From the NCBI RefSeq assembly GCF_902859945.1, contig NZ_CADIKL010000007.1:1-64000 (forward strand): a stretch of 64,000 bases of DNA, written 5' to 3'. Position 1 is the stretch's first letter. The number at the start of each line of letters is the position of its first letter. Under the pieces are notes generated by a model that ran no database searches, was not told the origin of the DNA, and was given only the letters and a program-made list of their open reading frames with translations. The position numbers were made by a program, and so were the translations under genes. Origin of the DNA: Paraburkholderia caffeinitolerans. Lineage in GTDB: Bacteria; Pseudomonadota; Gammaproteobacteria; Burkholderiales; Burkholderiaceae. Shown here in pieces: positions 24,115 to 33,617 of this stretch.

Positions 24115-27100
24115 TTACTTGGCCACCACCACCGGAATACCACGCAACGCCCCCGCGCCCTTGAACGATGCGAGCGCCTCGTTGACAGCCGCGCTCGTTT
24201 TCACGTCGATGTTCAGACGCGTGGCGAGTTCGCGCTCGCTGCGCTTGACCGAGGCGAGATTCGCGAGCTTCACGTGGCCATAACCGCGCACGCGCTGATG
24301 CAAGCTCGCGAACTTCGCTAGATCGGCGGCATCGCTGGCGGTGGCGTTCGCAAACGCGCCGCGCAGCGTCGCTTCGTAGTCGTCGGCGAGCGAGCGCTCC
24401 ATACGCCGCTCGAGCGTCTTGCCGAACGGGTCGAGCCACGTGCCGCGCACGCCGCGTCCCTTCGCGAGCAGCGCGAGCCCGGTCCACAGCCACTGCCCGA
24501 ACTGCATCTTGCGCGGATGCTGGCCGTTCTTCTCGCGCGCGATGAGCGGCGGCGCGAGGTTGAACTTCACCGTGAAGTCGTCACCCGCCTTGCCTTCGAA
24601 CTGCGCTTCGAGCGCGGTGCGGAAGGCCGGATCGGCGTGCAGGCGCGCCACTTCGTATTCGTCCTTCACGGCGAGCAGTTTGTAGAACGTGGCTGCGACG
24701 GCGCGCGCGAGCGCTTGATCGTCGGATGAATCCACGCTGAGTGCGGCATCGACCAGCGCACGATAACGCTTCACGTAGCCCGCGCCGCCGTAGGCGAGCA
24801 GACGCTGCTCGCGGTCGGCGATCAATTCGTCGAGCGTTTGCGTGAGCGTGCGCAGCTTGGCTTGGGTCTGGTTCGCGCGTTGCGTGTCCAGCGCTTCGAG
24901 CGCCGCCGCGTCGGCGGCAGCGAGACGCCCGATCGAGAACGCGAACAGGTTTGCCTGCACGGCCACGTTGTTCAGCTCGATCGCACGCGTGAGGGCCGCG
25001 AGCGACACCGGCACGAGGCCGAGCTGCCACGCGAAGCCGAGCATCACGATGTTTGCGCCGATCGTGTCGCCGAGAAAGCGTTGCGCGAGCGCCTGGGCAT
25101 CGCAGGCCGAAAGCGGATCTTGCGCGGCGCTTTTTCCATTCGTCGCGCCGTTGGTCGCCGCATGGCGCATCTTTGCGAGCAGCGCGTCGGCGTGCAGATT
25201 CGCCTCGGGGTTCTGCACGAACGCCGCGTTCGGAATCTCGTGCGTGTTCACGACGATGCGCGTGCGGTCGTGGCGCACTGTTTGCAGCGCGTCGGCGCTC
25301 GCGCCCACCACCATGTCGCAAGCGAGCAGCAGGTCGGCCTGCTGGGTGTCGATGCGTACCTGGTTGAGCAGCGCGTCGGTTGCCGCGAAGCGCACGAACG
25401 ACAGCACCGAGCCGCCCTTCTGCGCGAAGCCCATGAAGTCGAGCACCGAAGCGCTCTTGCCTTCCAGGTGCGCGGCCATGCTGATGAGCGCGCCCACCGT
25501 CACCACGCCTGTGCCGCCCACGCCGGTCACGAGAATGTCGTAGGGCGCGTTGTCGAGATGCGTGGCCGGAAGTGGCAGCGCATTCACGCGCGCGGCGAGC
25601 GCCTGCGGATCGAACGCCGCGCCCGCGGCCTTTTTGAGCTTGCCGCCTTCAATGGTGACGAAGCTCGGGCAGAAGCCGTTCACGCACGAATAGTCCTTGT
25701 TGCACGACGACTGGTCGATGCGGCGCTTGCGGCCCAATACCGTTTCCACGGGCTCGACCGAAAGGCAGTTCGACTGCACGCCACAATCGCCGCAGCCTTC
25801 GCAGACTTCCTCGTTGATGAACAGACGCTTGTCCGGGTCGGGGAATTCGCCCTTCTTGCGGCGGCGGCGCTTTTCGGCGGCGCAGGTCTGGTCGTAAATC
25901 AGCACGGTCACGCCCGGCGTTTCGCGCAGTTCGCGCTGCACGGTGTCGAGCTCGCTGCGGTGATGGAACGTCGTGCCTTTCGGGAACAGGCCGTGATGGC
26001 CGTCGTACTTCTCGGGCTCGTCGCTCACGACCACGAAGCGCGACACGCCCTCGGCCTCCACCTGGCGCGCGATCTGCGGCACGGAGATGCTGCCGTCCAC
26101 GGGTTGGCCGCCCGTCATCGCCACGGCGTCGTTATAGAGGATCTTGTAGGTGATGTTGGCCTTCGTGGCCACAGCCTGGCGAATCGCAAGGATGCCTGAA
26201 TGAAAGTAGGTGCCATCGCCGAGATTCTGGAACACGTGACGCGTGTTCGTGAACATCGAATGCGAGGCCCAGTCCACGCCTTCGCCGCCCATCTGGATCA
26301 GGCCCGTGGTGTCGCGCTCCATCCACGACGCCATGAAGTGACAGCCGATGCCGGCCTGCGCGATCGAGCCTTCGGGCACCTTCGTTGAGGTGTTGTGCGG
26401 GCAGCCCGAGCAGAAGTAGGGCGTGCGCTTCACCGCATCCGCGACGTTCGACAGAATCTGCGGCGCCACGAGATCGACCACGCGCTCGCGGCGGTCGAGC
26501 GCGGGCTTGTGCTGCGCGAGCCACGCGGCGAACACAGGCAGGATGCGCGAGGGGCGTAGCTCGCCCAGATCGGAGAGCAACAGCGTGCCGTCCTCGGCGT
26601 GCTTGCCGACGATGACCGGGCGCGCGCCATCCTTGCGGTTGTAGAGATAGTCCTTGATCTGCTGCTCGATCACGGGGCCTTTCTCTTCGATCACGAGCAC
26701 ATTGGCGAGACCCGAGACGAAGGCGTCGATGCGCGACATCTCCAGCGGGAACGAGAGCCCCACCTTGTAGATGCGCACGCCCGCGCGATCGAGATCGTCG
26801 ACGGTGAGATCGAGGCGGCGCAGCGCTTCCATGAGGTCCAGATGCGCCTTGCCGCAGGTCACGATGCCCACGTCCGCGTGCGGGCTCGGCGCGATCCACT
26901 TGTCGATGCTGTTCACGCGCGCGAAGTGGCGCACCGCGTCGAGCTTGGCCGCGAGGCGCTGCTCGATCGAGAGGCTCGGCAGATCGGGCCAGCGGTTGTG
27001 CAGGCCGCCGGGCGGTGGCGTGAAACCTTCGGGAGCCTGCCAGTCGGTTTTAAGCGCATCGAGATCGACGGTCGAGCCCGATTCAACCGTTTCGGAAATG

Positions 27101-27750
27101 GCCTTGTAGCCGACCCACGCGCCCGAGTAGCGCGAGAGCGCCCAGCCGTACAGGCCGAATTCGAGCATGTCGGCGATATTCGACGGATTCACGATGGGCA
27201 TGTGCCACGCCATCATCGCGAAGTCGCTCTGATGCGGCATCGACGACGACACGCAGCCGTGATCGTCGCCCGCCACCACGAGCACACCGCCGTGCGGCGA
27301 CGAACCGTAGGCGTTGCCGTGCTTGAGCGCATCGCCGGCGCGGTCGACGCCCGGGCCCTTGCCGTACCACATCGCGAACACGCCTTCGACGGTGCGCTCG
27401 GGGTCGGCCTCCACGCGCTGCGTGCCGAGCACGGCGGTGCCGCCCAGTTCCTCGTTGATGGCGGGCAGGAAGCGCACGTCGGCGGCTTCGAGCAGTTTCT
27501 TCGCCTTCCAGGCCTGCTGATCGACCATGCCGAGCGGCGAGCCGCGATAGCCGCTGATGAAGCCCGCCGTGTTCAGGGCGTGCGCGCGGTCGAGCGCGCG
27601 CTGCATGAGCGGCAGGCGGATCAGCGCCTGGGTGCCGGTGAGGAAGATGCGCCCGCGCGTGGCGGTGAGGTTGTCGGTGAGCTTGTAATCAGCGAGGGGC
27701 GGCGTATCAAGCGGCGAGGGCGTGTCGCCGAACGCGGGGCGCGCAGTCAT
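24115..27750 (-). CDS. Indolepyruvate ferredoxin oxidoreductase, fused 1211-residue form
   Basis: This single-chain 2-oxoacid:ferredoxin oxidoreductase decarboxylates aryl-pyruvates (from Trp, Phe, Tyr) to acyl-CoA and reduces ferredoxin. In order it shows the N-terminal TPP-enzyme part (GYRGSPLGMVD, about 45), a TPP-binding part (GIGCHFMASW near 475, MGGEGVDW near 490), an Fe-S cluster (CEGCGDCGVQSNC near 645, then CNKDYSCVNGFCPSF), a gamma domain starting GVGGTGVV (near 740), and a long DUF6537-like C-terminus. Archaeal enzymes split these into IorA and IorB; the fusion is common in Proteobacteria. It stands alone and is not clearly linked to amino-acid catabolism genes. Confidence 0.92.
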   Translation of the reverse strand: MTARPAFGDTPSPLDTPPLADYKLTDNLTATRGRIFLTGTQALIRLPLMQRALDRAHALNTAGFISGYRGSPLGMVDQQAWKAKKLLEAADVRFLPAINEELGGTAVLGTQRVEADPERTVEGVFAMWYGKGPGVDRAGDALKHGNAYGSSPHGGVLVVAGDDHGCVSSSMPHQSDFAMMAWHMPIVNPSNIADMLEFGLYGWALSRYSGAWVGYKAISETVESGSTVDLDALKTDWQAPEGFTPPPGGLHNRWPDLPSLSIEQRLAAKLDAVRHFARVNSIDKWIAPSPHADVGIVTCGKAHLDLMEALRRLDLTVDDLDRAGVRIYKVGLSFPLEMSRIDAFVSGLANVLVIEEKGPVIEQQIKDYLYNRKDGARPVIVGKHAEDGTLLLSDLGELRPSRILPVFAAWLAQHKPALDRRERVVDLVAPQILSNVADAVKRTPYFCSGCPHNTSTKVPEGSIAQAGIGCHFMASWMERDTTGLIQMGGEGVDWASHSMFTNTRHVFQNLGDGTYFHSGILAIRQAVATKANITYKILYNDAVAMTGGQPVDGSISVPQIARQVEAEGVSRFVVVSDEPEKYDGHHGLFPKGTTFHHRSELDTVQRELRETPGVTVLIYDQTCAAEKRRRRKKGEFPDPDKRLFINEEVCEGCGDCGVQSNCLSVEPVETVLGRKRRIDQSSCNKDYSCVNGFCPSFVTIEGGKLKKAAGAAFDPQALAARVNALPLPATHLDNAPYDILVTGVGGTGVVTVGALISMAAHLEGKSASVLDFMGFAQKGGSVLSFVRFAATDALLNQVRIDTQQADLLLACDMVVGASADALQTVRHDRTRIVVNTHEIPNAAFVQNPEANLHADALLAKMRHAATNGATNGKSAAQDPLSACDAQALAQRFLGDTIGANIVMLGFAWQLGLVPVSLAALTRAIELNNVAVQANLFAFSIGRLAAADAAALEALDTQRANQTQAKLRTLTQTLDELIADREQRLLAYGGAGYVKRYRALVDAALSVDSSDDQALARAVAATFYKLLAVKDEYEVARLHADPAFRTALEAQFEGKAGDDFTVKFNLAPPLIAREKNGQHPRKMQFGQWLWTGLALLAKGRGVRGTWLDPFGKTLERRMERSLADDYEATLRGAFANATASDAADLAKFASLHQRVRGYGHVKLANLASVKRSERELATRLNIDVKTSAAVNEALASFKGAGALRGIPVVVAK

Positions 27751-27952
27751 GGGGGGAGTCTCCGTTTTAGTGCTGTCGCGCGCCCTGCGTGGGGCGCTGC
27801 GAGGAAGACTCTATTTTTTCGCGCCAATGACGGAAATATTTTGCTAACTCACCAGGCGCGGCGGCGATTCGCGCGACAAGCTGCCCGTTGCGGGTCAATT
27901 TTGAGAAGGATTTCCCCTGCGGCGTTTCCGATGCCCGCGAGGCATGCCGGCT

Positions 27953-29041
27953 TCAGATCACGCTCGGTCCGTACGGCCTGGCGTCGTCGAACTCCACGAC
28001 CTCGTGAAAGTGCGTGTAGTCGAGGCTGCTTACGCCGTTCACCTCGCTCATCAGATCGACGTAGCGGTACTGCCAGCGGATTTGCGCATCGGACCAGATG
28101 TGGCGCGCCTGCATGGTCTGCGCGGTCGACTCGTCCGAGCCTTCGATCACGACGTGCAGCGCCGCGGCCTGGCTCGCGAGCATTTCGGGCGTGGCGCCGA
28201 ACAGCGGGCTCGACTCGTCGATGATGTGCATGAGGTTCCAGCCGAGCGTGAAGAGCGGATGCTCCGAGCGCACGAGCTTGAGGTCGTAGATGCGCCGCGC
28301 GGTGTAGCCATCCGACGAGGTCTCGACGCGGATCAGGCGCAGCTTGGCCTGGGCTTCGGCAATCACGTTCTGGCGCGCGTTGGCGGCGCGCGCCATCAAC
28401 GTCATGCGGCCTTCGATGGGGTGCACGACCACCTGGTTCGCAAACAGGATCTTTGCGCGCGGGCGCGAGAAACGCGCGAACACGAGCCCCGTGGCCAACG
28501 CGACCCCTGACATGCCGACGAAGATCTCGAGCGTCGCGACGAGGTGGGCATAAATGGTTTGCGGATGCATGTCCCCATAGCCGACCGTCGCGAGCGTCTC
28601 GACGCTGAAGAAGAACGCGCCGAGAAAGCCCTGTGGAAACTGGTTGGCGATGGGCGCCGTGCCCAACTGATAGAGGCATGCGAAGAAGCCGTTGAGCAGC
28701 AGGAAGAGGCCGGCGAGCGAGGCGAAGAACGTGAGCCAGCGCATCTGCAGCGCGAAGTGATAGAAGTCGCGCCAGGTCTGCACGGGCATGCCGTAGACGA
28801 AAACCTGCCGCGAGCCGAATTTCACCTTGCGAGCGATGCCGCGATGGATCTCTTCGGGCTTCGGCGCGGCCGATGCCTCCACAGGGGCGGCGCCCTTGCA
28901 CAGCGTGTCGGTCGAGGTTTCCTCGGGTTGCACATCCGCGGCGTTCGCGGGTGGCGCGTGGGCGGCGGAAACTTCCCGCGCGGCCGGCGCATCCGCGTCG
29001 GCATGTTTGTATGCGTGGCGCCCCGGCATTTCGGATGTCAT
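27953..29041 (-). CDS. Inward-rectifier potassium channel, KirBac family
   Basis: The 362-residue protein (start MTSEMPGRHAYKH) has two transmembrane helices around a pore with filter TVGYGD (VETLATVGYGDMHPQT, near residue 154), then a cytoplasmic Kir beta-sandwich (FARFSRPRAKILFANQVVV, RIYDLKLVRSEHPLFTLGWNL, then IEGSDESTAQTMQARH). Eukaryotic-type Kir channels occur in bacteria, and Burkholderia KirBac1.1 is a model. An unusual ~75-residue charged N-terminal extension, rich in Ala/Pro and His, precedes the first helix. It is single in its context. Confidence 0.92.
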   Translation of the reverse strand: MTSEMPGRHAYKHADADAPAAREVSAAHAPPANAADVQPEETSTDTLCKGAAPVEASAAPKPEEIHRGIARKVKFGSRQVFVYGMPVQTWRDFYHFALQMRWLTFFASLAGLFLLLNGFFACLYQLGTAPIANQFPQGFLGAFFFSVETLATVGYGDMHPQTIYAHLVATLEIFVGMSGVALATGLVFARFSRPRAKILFANQVVVHPIEGRMTLMARAANARQNVIAEAQAKLRLIRVETSSDGYTARRIYDLKLVRSEHPLFTLGWNLMHIIDESSPLFGATPEMLASQAAALHVVIEGSDESTAQTMQARHIWSDAQIRWQYRYVDLMSEVNGVSSLDYTHFHEVVEFDDARPYGPSVI

Positions 29042-29190
29042 GGTGGTCCCTTCTTCAGGGCGAGCGAAACGAGGAGGCAAGCGTAGCAATCACGGAGAAG
29101 CAGGGCAAGCCGCCACGCGCACAGCGCTCCTGTGCGGGATCAGGCCGGGGGCAAGCGAAAGTCCGGATGTGGTCGGCGCGGGCGCGCCGG

Positions 29191-29436
29191 TCACGGAAAC
29201 GCGTGCGGCCTGGGAATGCCCGCGCCGTGCTCGATGTCGGCGATGGCCTGGCGGTGCGCGGCATCGACGGCTTCGGCGGACGCATCGAAGCCCGCGTTGC
29301 CGCCAATCGTCACCCATGGCTGCACGGGCTTGTCGCGGTGCGTGATCTGGTATTCGGCGTCCCAGCGCGCGCCCTGCAGTTCGAGCGGATGCACGTGGAT
29401 GGCGTAGACGCCATAGAGAAAGAGTTGTTCGGCCAT
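29191..29436 (-). CDS. Small conserved hypothetical protein, 81 residues
   Basis: The start MAEQLFLYGVYAIHVHPLEL is preceded by AGGAGA at good spacing on the minus strand. The protein is small, soluble and beta-rich in its first half (WDAEYQITHRDKPVQPWVTI) with a helix at the end (AEAVDAAHRQAIADIEHG). No domain is recognised. It lies between the KirBac and a second small gene in the same orientation. Support comes from RBS and codon use. Confidence 0.55.
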   Translation of the reverse strand: MAEQLFLYGVYAIHVHPLELQGARWDAEYQITHRDKPVQPWVTIGGNAGFDASAEAVDAAHRQAIADIEHGAGIPRPHAFP

Positions 29437-29540
29437 GTTCGTCTCCTGCCGGCCGGGCCAAGCGTTTTGGCTGCCGGCCGAAGAGGACCGTCGAGGACAG
29501 GATCGCCGCCCGCGCGGTTCGAGATTGCCTCTCTTGCGCC

Positions 29541-29762
29541 TTACAGTTCGAGTTCGCCGAGAATGCGATGCGCGAGCGCCTTCGCTTCTTCCAGTGCCTC
29601 TTCCGGCGTGCCCGAAGCGCCTTCTACTTCGTAGACTGCGTTCTCGAGTTCTTCACCGTCGTCGCGCGCCAAGGAGACCAGGCCCTGGTACTGGCCGGCA
29701 TTCATGGGCCGCACGGAGGCGACTGCCGTATAGATCCCTTTGGTGTAGCTGACGTCTTCCAT
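29541..29762 (-). CDS. Small conserved hypothetical protein, 73 residues
   Basis: MEDVSYTKGIYTAVASVRPM starts after GAGGAGCCCGCA. The C-terminus TPEEALEEAKALAHRILGEL is a strongly acidic amphipathic helix, giving a small alpha/beta cytoplasmic protein. I do not recognise it. It is in the same orientation as its neighbours, about 104 bases from the next small gene. Confidence 0.6.
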   Translation of the reverse strand: MEDVSYTKGIYTAVASVRPMNAGQYQGLVSLARDDGEELENAVYEVEGASGTPEEALEEAKALAHRILGELEL

Positions 29763-29900
29763 TGCGGGCTCCTCGTGAAAGGAGCTTCCATGCTAGCACG
29801 TTGATTCCGTGCCTGCGGGGCACGCACGTGACGCTGACAAGGCGCTTTCATGTCAGTGGTGCGCCGCGCATCGCGCGCGGCGCAGGCCAGGGCCGGTGCG

Positions 29901-30878
29901 TTAATCGGCGAGTAGCGCGACGACCTCGTCGAGCGTGGGCGAATGCGCGCCGGGACGGCGGCACGCGGCGGCGCCGGCAGCGAGCGCGAACGCCAGATGC
30001 TGACGCCACTCGCGACGCGGCGTGCTCATCAGGCTGAAGAGCAGCCCGCCGATGGAGGCGTCGCCCGCTCCCACGGTGTCGGCCACTTCGACGCGCGGCG
30101 GCGTGGCTTCGATCACGGCGTCGCCGGCATAGAGCGTCGCGGCTTGCGCGCCGCGCGTGATGAGCAGCGTTGCGGCGGGGTTCAGCGCGCGCATCGCGGC
30201 GATGGCTTCGGCTTCGCTCTTATCGGCGAACAGCATGCGCAAATCTTCGTCGGACACTTTGATGAGGTCGGCGAGCGCGGCCATGCGGCGCAGGATCGGC
30301 TCGTAGCCGTGCGCCATCAGGTTGCGGTAGTTCGGGTCGAAGCTGATCTTCACGCCGGCCTCGCGCAACTGCGCCGCGAGCGTGGCGAGCGTTTCGCCGA
30401 GCGGTTGGCGCACGAGGCTGATGCAGCCGAAGTGCGCCCACTTCGCGTGCGCGCGCCAGCCTTCGGGCAGCTTCGCGGGATCGAAGGCGAGGTCGGCGCT
30501 GTTATCGCCGATGAAGTAGTACGCGGGCGGATGCGTCTGGTGCACGATCGCGAGCAGCGGCGCGCGCTCGACGCGCTGCATGAAGCGCATGTCGAGGCCG
30601 GCGGCGACGCTCGCGTTCCAGAGCTCGTCGGAGAAGTTGTCGGTGCCGAGCGCGCCCGCGCAGGCGGTGGGCAGGCCGAGGCGCGCCACCGCGCGCGCCA
30701 CGTTCCAGCCCGCGCCGCCGGGATGCGCGCGCCAATGCGAATCCATGCCCGGCGCGCTCGACGCGTGCGGCGTGCCTTCGGGCGCGGGCGCGCGCACCAG
30801 ATCGGTGAGGATGTCGCCCGCCGAGATGAAGGCGGGGAAGCCGGACGAGAAGTCGGGACCAGTGTTGCAGGTGCTCAT
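29901..30878 (-). CDS. PfkB-family sugar kinase, probably fructokinase
   Basis: The 325-residue ribokinase-fold enzyme has the first PfkB motif region HPGGAGWNVARAVARLGLP (about 52-70) and the second motif with catalytic Asp in VEVADTVGAGDASIGG (about 271-286). It should phosphorylate a sugar, here most likely fructose made by the isomerase encoded just upstream. ATG 30878 lies 43 bases after that gene's stop. The ORF start at 31004 is inside the upstream gene and is rejected. It is the last gene of the lacI - isomerase - kinase operon. Confidence 0.87.
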   Translation of the reverse strand: MSTCNTGPDFSSGFPAFISAGDILTDLVRAPAPEGTPHASSAPGMDSHWRAHPGGAGWNVARAVARLGLPTACAGALGTDNFSDELWNASVAAGLDMRFMQRVERAPLLAIVHQTHPPAYYFIGDNSADLAFDPAKLPEGWRAHAKWAHFGCISLVRQPLGETLATLAAQLREAGVKISFDPNYRNLMAHGYEPILRRMAALADLIKVSDEDLRMLFADKSEAEAIAAMRALNPAATLLITRGAQAATLYAGDAVIEATPPRVEVADTVGAGDASIGGLLFSLMSTPRREWRQHLAFALAAGAAACRRPGAHSPTLDEVVALLAD

Positions 30879-30921
30879 CGCTTGTTCCTTCGCTATGCCT
30901 TCGCTGATTCTTCGTTGATGC

Positions 30922-32265
30922 TCATGCGTTGCAGTCGGTGCCGAACGCCCGCGCGAAGGCCGTTTCGCTGCCTGACGCATCGCCGATGATGGGCGCCATG
31001 CCACGGCCAGGCAAAGCGTTCAGGACTTCGTAGCATGCGCCCATGGTGTGGTAATCGGTCTTGCCCGCAGGGCTTTTCTCGTCACTGTACTTGCGGTTAT
31101 CGCAGGTGAGTATGCGATACCACGCACCGTAACGATGATCGACGAAATGCGCCCAGCTGTAGCGCCAGATTTCGTCGTGCCAGTCCCAGAAGCGTTCGTT
31201 GCCGGTGCGCTTCGCGAGCAGCGCGGCGGCGGCGAAGGTCTCGGCCTGCACCCAGAAGTACTTGTCGTGGTCGCACACCGTGCCGTCCGGGCCGAAGCCG
31301 TAGTAGAGCCCGCCGTGATCGTCGTCCCAGGCGTGCGCCATGGCCGCGTCGAACAACTCAATCGCGCGCGGCAGCAGCCACGGCAGCGGGCGATGGCGTT
31401 CGAGGATCATGAGCAGTTTCGCCCATTCGGTTTGATGCCCCGGCTGGAAGCCCCACGGGCGGAAGATGTTCGAACTGTCCGCCTCGTTGTAGTGCCAGTC
31501 CACCGACCAGTCGGCGTGAAAGTGCTCCCACACGAGCCCTTGCGAGAGCAACGCCTGGCGCAGCGTGATGTTCGACGCGACGCGCTCCGCGCGGTCGAGA
31601 TAGACGACGTGCCCGGTCGCCTCGTACGCCGCGAGCAGCGCCTCGGTGGTGTGCATGTTGGCGTTCTGGCCGCGATAGTCCGACACGATCCAGTCGGCGC
31701 TGGCCTCGTCGGCGTACAGTCCTGCCGCGCCGTCCCAGAAGTGCTGCTCCATCAGTTCGAAGGTGGCGGCGATCATCGGCCGGGCTTCTTCGATGCCCGC
31801 CATCGCCGCGTGCGCGTAGGCGAGCAGCACGAACGCGAGGCCGTAGCAGTGGCGCGTGGCGTCGAGCGTGCGCTTCTTGCCGTCGCGCCAGTCGATCTCC
31901 CAGTCGTAGCCCTCGTGATGCGGGTCCCAATGGCCTTCGCGCAGGAACTGAAGGCCGTGGCGCGCATAGTCGAGGTGGAGCGGGTCGCCGAATTCGCGGT
32001 ACGCCATGGCGTAATTGAAGACGAAGCGGCAACTGCTCACGAGGTGGCGCGAGTGGGCGTTGTAGATCGAGCCGTCGTCGCGGAAGTAATGGAAGAAGCC
32101 GCCGGTGCTGTCGAACACGTTGGGCGCGTAGAAGCGCAGCGTGTCCTCGACGTGGCCGAGCAGGAACGCGCGGTCGCGAAAGCTCGCGACCGCGGGCGCG
32201 CTTGCTTCGGTTGCCGGGGCAAGCCTGGCCGGTTGGGAGGGGGCGGCGTTGGAAGGCTTCGTCAT
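30922..32265 (-). CDS. AGE-family epimerase/isomerase, probably mannose isomerase
   Basis: The 447-residue (alpha/alpha)6-barrel enzyme has the family motifs RHLVSSCRFVFNYAMAYREF, RHCYGLAFVLLAYAHA (with the substrate-site Arg/His), NANMHTTEALLAAYEATG, WGFQPGHQTEWAKLL and KYFWVQAETFAAAALL. Members interconvert mannose with fructose or epimerise amino-sugars; coupling with a fructokinase favours D-mannose to D-fructose. The gene overlaps the LacI repressor gene by 4 bases. A longer frame to 32952 is an artefact of the overlap, and MTKPSNAAP at 32265 is the real start. Confidence 0.85.
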   Translation of the reverse strand: MTKPSNAAPSQPARLAPATEASAPAVASFRDRAFLLGHVEDTLRFYAPNVFDSTGGFFHYFRDDGSIYNAHSRHLVSSCRFVFNYAMAYREFGDPLHLDYARHGLQFLREGHWDPHHEGYDWEIDWRDGKKRTLDATRHCYGLAFVLLAYAHAAMAGIEEARPMIAATFELMEQHFWDGAAGLYADEASADWIVSDYRGQNANMHTTEALLAAYEATGHVVYLDRAERVASNITLRQALLSQGLVWEHFHADWSVDWHYNEADSSNIFRPWGFQPGHQTEWAKLLMILERHRPLPWLLPRAIELFDAAMAHAWDDDHGGLYYGFGPDGTVCDHDKYFWVQAETFAAAALLAKRTGNERFWDWHDEIWRYSWAHFVDHRYGAWYRILTCDNRKYSDEKSPAGKTDYHTMGACYEVLNALPGRGMAPIIGDASGSETAFARAFGTDCNA

Positions 32266-33377
32266 GGCTTTCTCGTCTTGGCTTGGCCTGGCGCGACGGC
32301 TGACCAGGCTTGGAGTGGTTTCAGCAAGGCTGCTTCGGCGAGCGGCTCGGCCCGCGACAATGGGCTTTCGGCCGCCTCGGAGCGTTCGCTGGCGGCGGTG
32401 CTGGCGCGCTCGACGAGCCGCACCGGCAGCACGATTTCGTTCGTTGCGGGCGCTTCTTCGAGCAGCAGCTCGACGCCGCGCCGCCCGAGCGCTTCCTTGT
32501 CGACGGCGATGGTCGAGAGCGCGGGCGCGGCGTGCGACGCGCCCGCGATGTCGTCGAAGCCGATGATCGCAATGTCTTGCGGCACGCGCAGGCCGGCGCT
32601 CAGGCCTACGCGCATGGCGGCGAGCGCGGCGGCGTCGTTGAAGGCGAACACGGCATCGGGCAATGGCCCGCGCGCGCTGCGCGCGGCGTCGAGCAGGCGC
32701 TGCATCGCGAGCGCCGCGCCGGTGTCGGGATCGAGCCCGCCATCGATGCAGGTTTCCAGCGACGGATCGAACAGCAGCCCCGCTTCGAAGAACGCGCGCC
32801 GGTAGCCGAGCGCGCGCTGGGCGATGCTGTAGTGCGCGAGCGAGCCGCCGATGAACGCCACGCGCCGGCGCCCCTTGCTGAACAGATGATGCATCGCGAG
32901 CGCCGCGCCCGCCGCGTTGTCGATATTCACCGAACGCAGGCCCTGGGCCCACAGGTCGATCAGCACGAGCGGGCGCTGCAGCGCGACCAGCGCGGCGAGC
33001 GTCTCGGGCTCGACGAAGCCCGCCACGGCGATGGCGTCGGGCGCGTGCAGGCGCAGTTGCTGGATGGTGTCGTCGGCGGGGCCGGCGGTGAGCAGCGCGG
33101 GCACGATGCCGTGCTCGCGGCAGGCGTCTTCCACGCCGTGCAGGACGTGCGAGAAAAACGGGCTGGCGGCGAAGTTGTTGTGCTGGCGGTGCAGCAGGAA
33201 TGTGAGACGGCGGATACGGGGGCGCAGTTGCCCGCAGTCGTAGCCGAGCGAGCGCGCGACTTCGACGATGCGCGCGCGCGTGGGCTCCGACAAGCCCGGT
33301 TGGTTTTTCAACGCGCGGGAGACCGTGCCGATCGACACGTTGGCCGCCTGCGCGACGTCACGAATGGTTGTCCCCAT
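32262..33377 (-). CDS. LacI-family transcriptional repressor of the sugar operon
   Basis: The 371-residue LacI/GalR regulator has HTH TIRDVAQAANVSIGTVSRAL (residues 3-22), hinge, then the periplasmic-binding-like sugar sensor (PDAIAVAGFVEPETLA near 105, AFNDAAALAAMRVG near 239, IIGFDDI near 265). It is the first gene of the operon, so it represses its own transcription with the mannose/fructose genes. The intergenic region upstream carries AT-rich palindromes (33536-33556). A C-terminal tail beyond the domain (RASTAASERSEAAESPLSRA...) is unusual. Confidence 0.9.
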   Translation of the reverse strand: MGTTIRDVAQAANVSIGTVSRALKNQPGLSEPTRARIVEVARSLGYDCGQLRPRIRRLTFLLHRQHNNFAASPFFSHVLHGVEDACREHGIVPALLTAGPADDTIQQLRLHAPDAIAVAGFVEPETLAALVALQRPLVLIDLWAQGLRSVNIDNAAGAALAMHHLFSKGRRRVAFIGGSLAHYSIAQRALGYRRAFFEAGLLFDPSLETCIDGGLDPDTGAALAMQRLLDAARSARGPLPDAVFAFNDAAALAAMRVGLSAGLRVPQDIAIIGFDDIAGASHAAPALSTIAVDKEALGRRGVELLLEEAPATNEIVLPVRLVERASTAASERSEAAESPLSRAEPLAEAALLKPLQAWSAVAPGQAKTRKP

Positions 33378-33535
33378 GGTTCCTGTTCGCGCTTGCCGAT
33401 GCCACGCGGCGGGTGCGCCGCGATATGGCCAGATGTGCGGCGATTGTATAGTAAAAATCTAGCCAAACAACCTTGATTGGGGCTTTGGGAACCCAGTAAA
33501 TACCCGTAATTTAACTAATAAACGCAAATTAACAC

Positions 33536-33556
33536 GTTTAGTAAAAATAACTAAAC
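33536..33556. promoter_or_regulatory. 21-bp inverted repeat between lacI-type gene and DUF3309 gene
   Basis: GTTTAGT and ACTAAAC form 7-base arms with an AAAAATA spacer. A related half (ACTAATAAACG) lies 20 bases upstream. The position, 160 bases before the LacI gene start, suits an operator for it, though typical LacI operators have a CG-centred palindrome. The DUF3309 gene is on the other side. Confidence 0.35.
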
Positions 33557-33617
33557 AAGGTCGCCGGGAACAGGAGTTGCGGGGTGTCGCAGATCATCGT
33601 TTTGCGTGGAGGCGCTC

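Noticed and set aside
31048-32805. 585-residue plus-strand ORF opposite the AGE isomerase gene
   Set aside because: Composition is shadow-like, and the minus-strand isomerase has recognised family motifs.
30922-32952. 676-residue reading of the isomerase gene
   Set aside because: The first 229 residues are the LacI gene read in the wrong frame; the RBS-proximal ATG at 32265 gives the family length.
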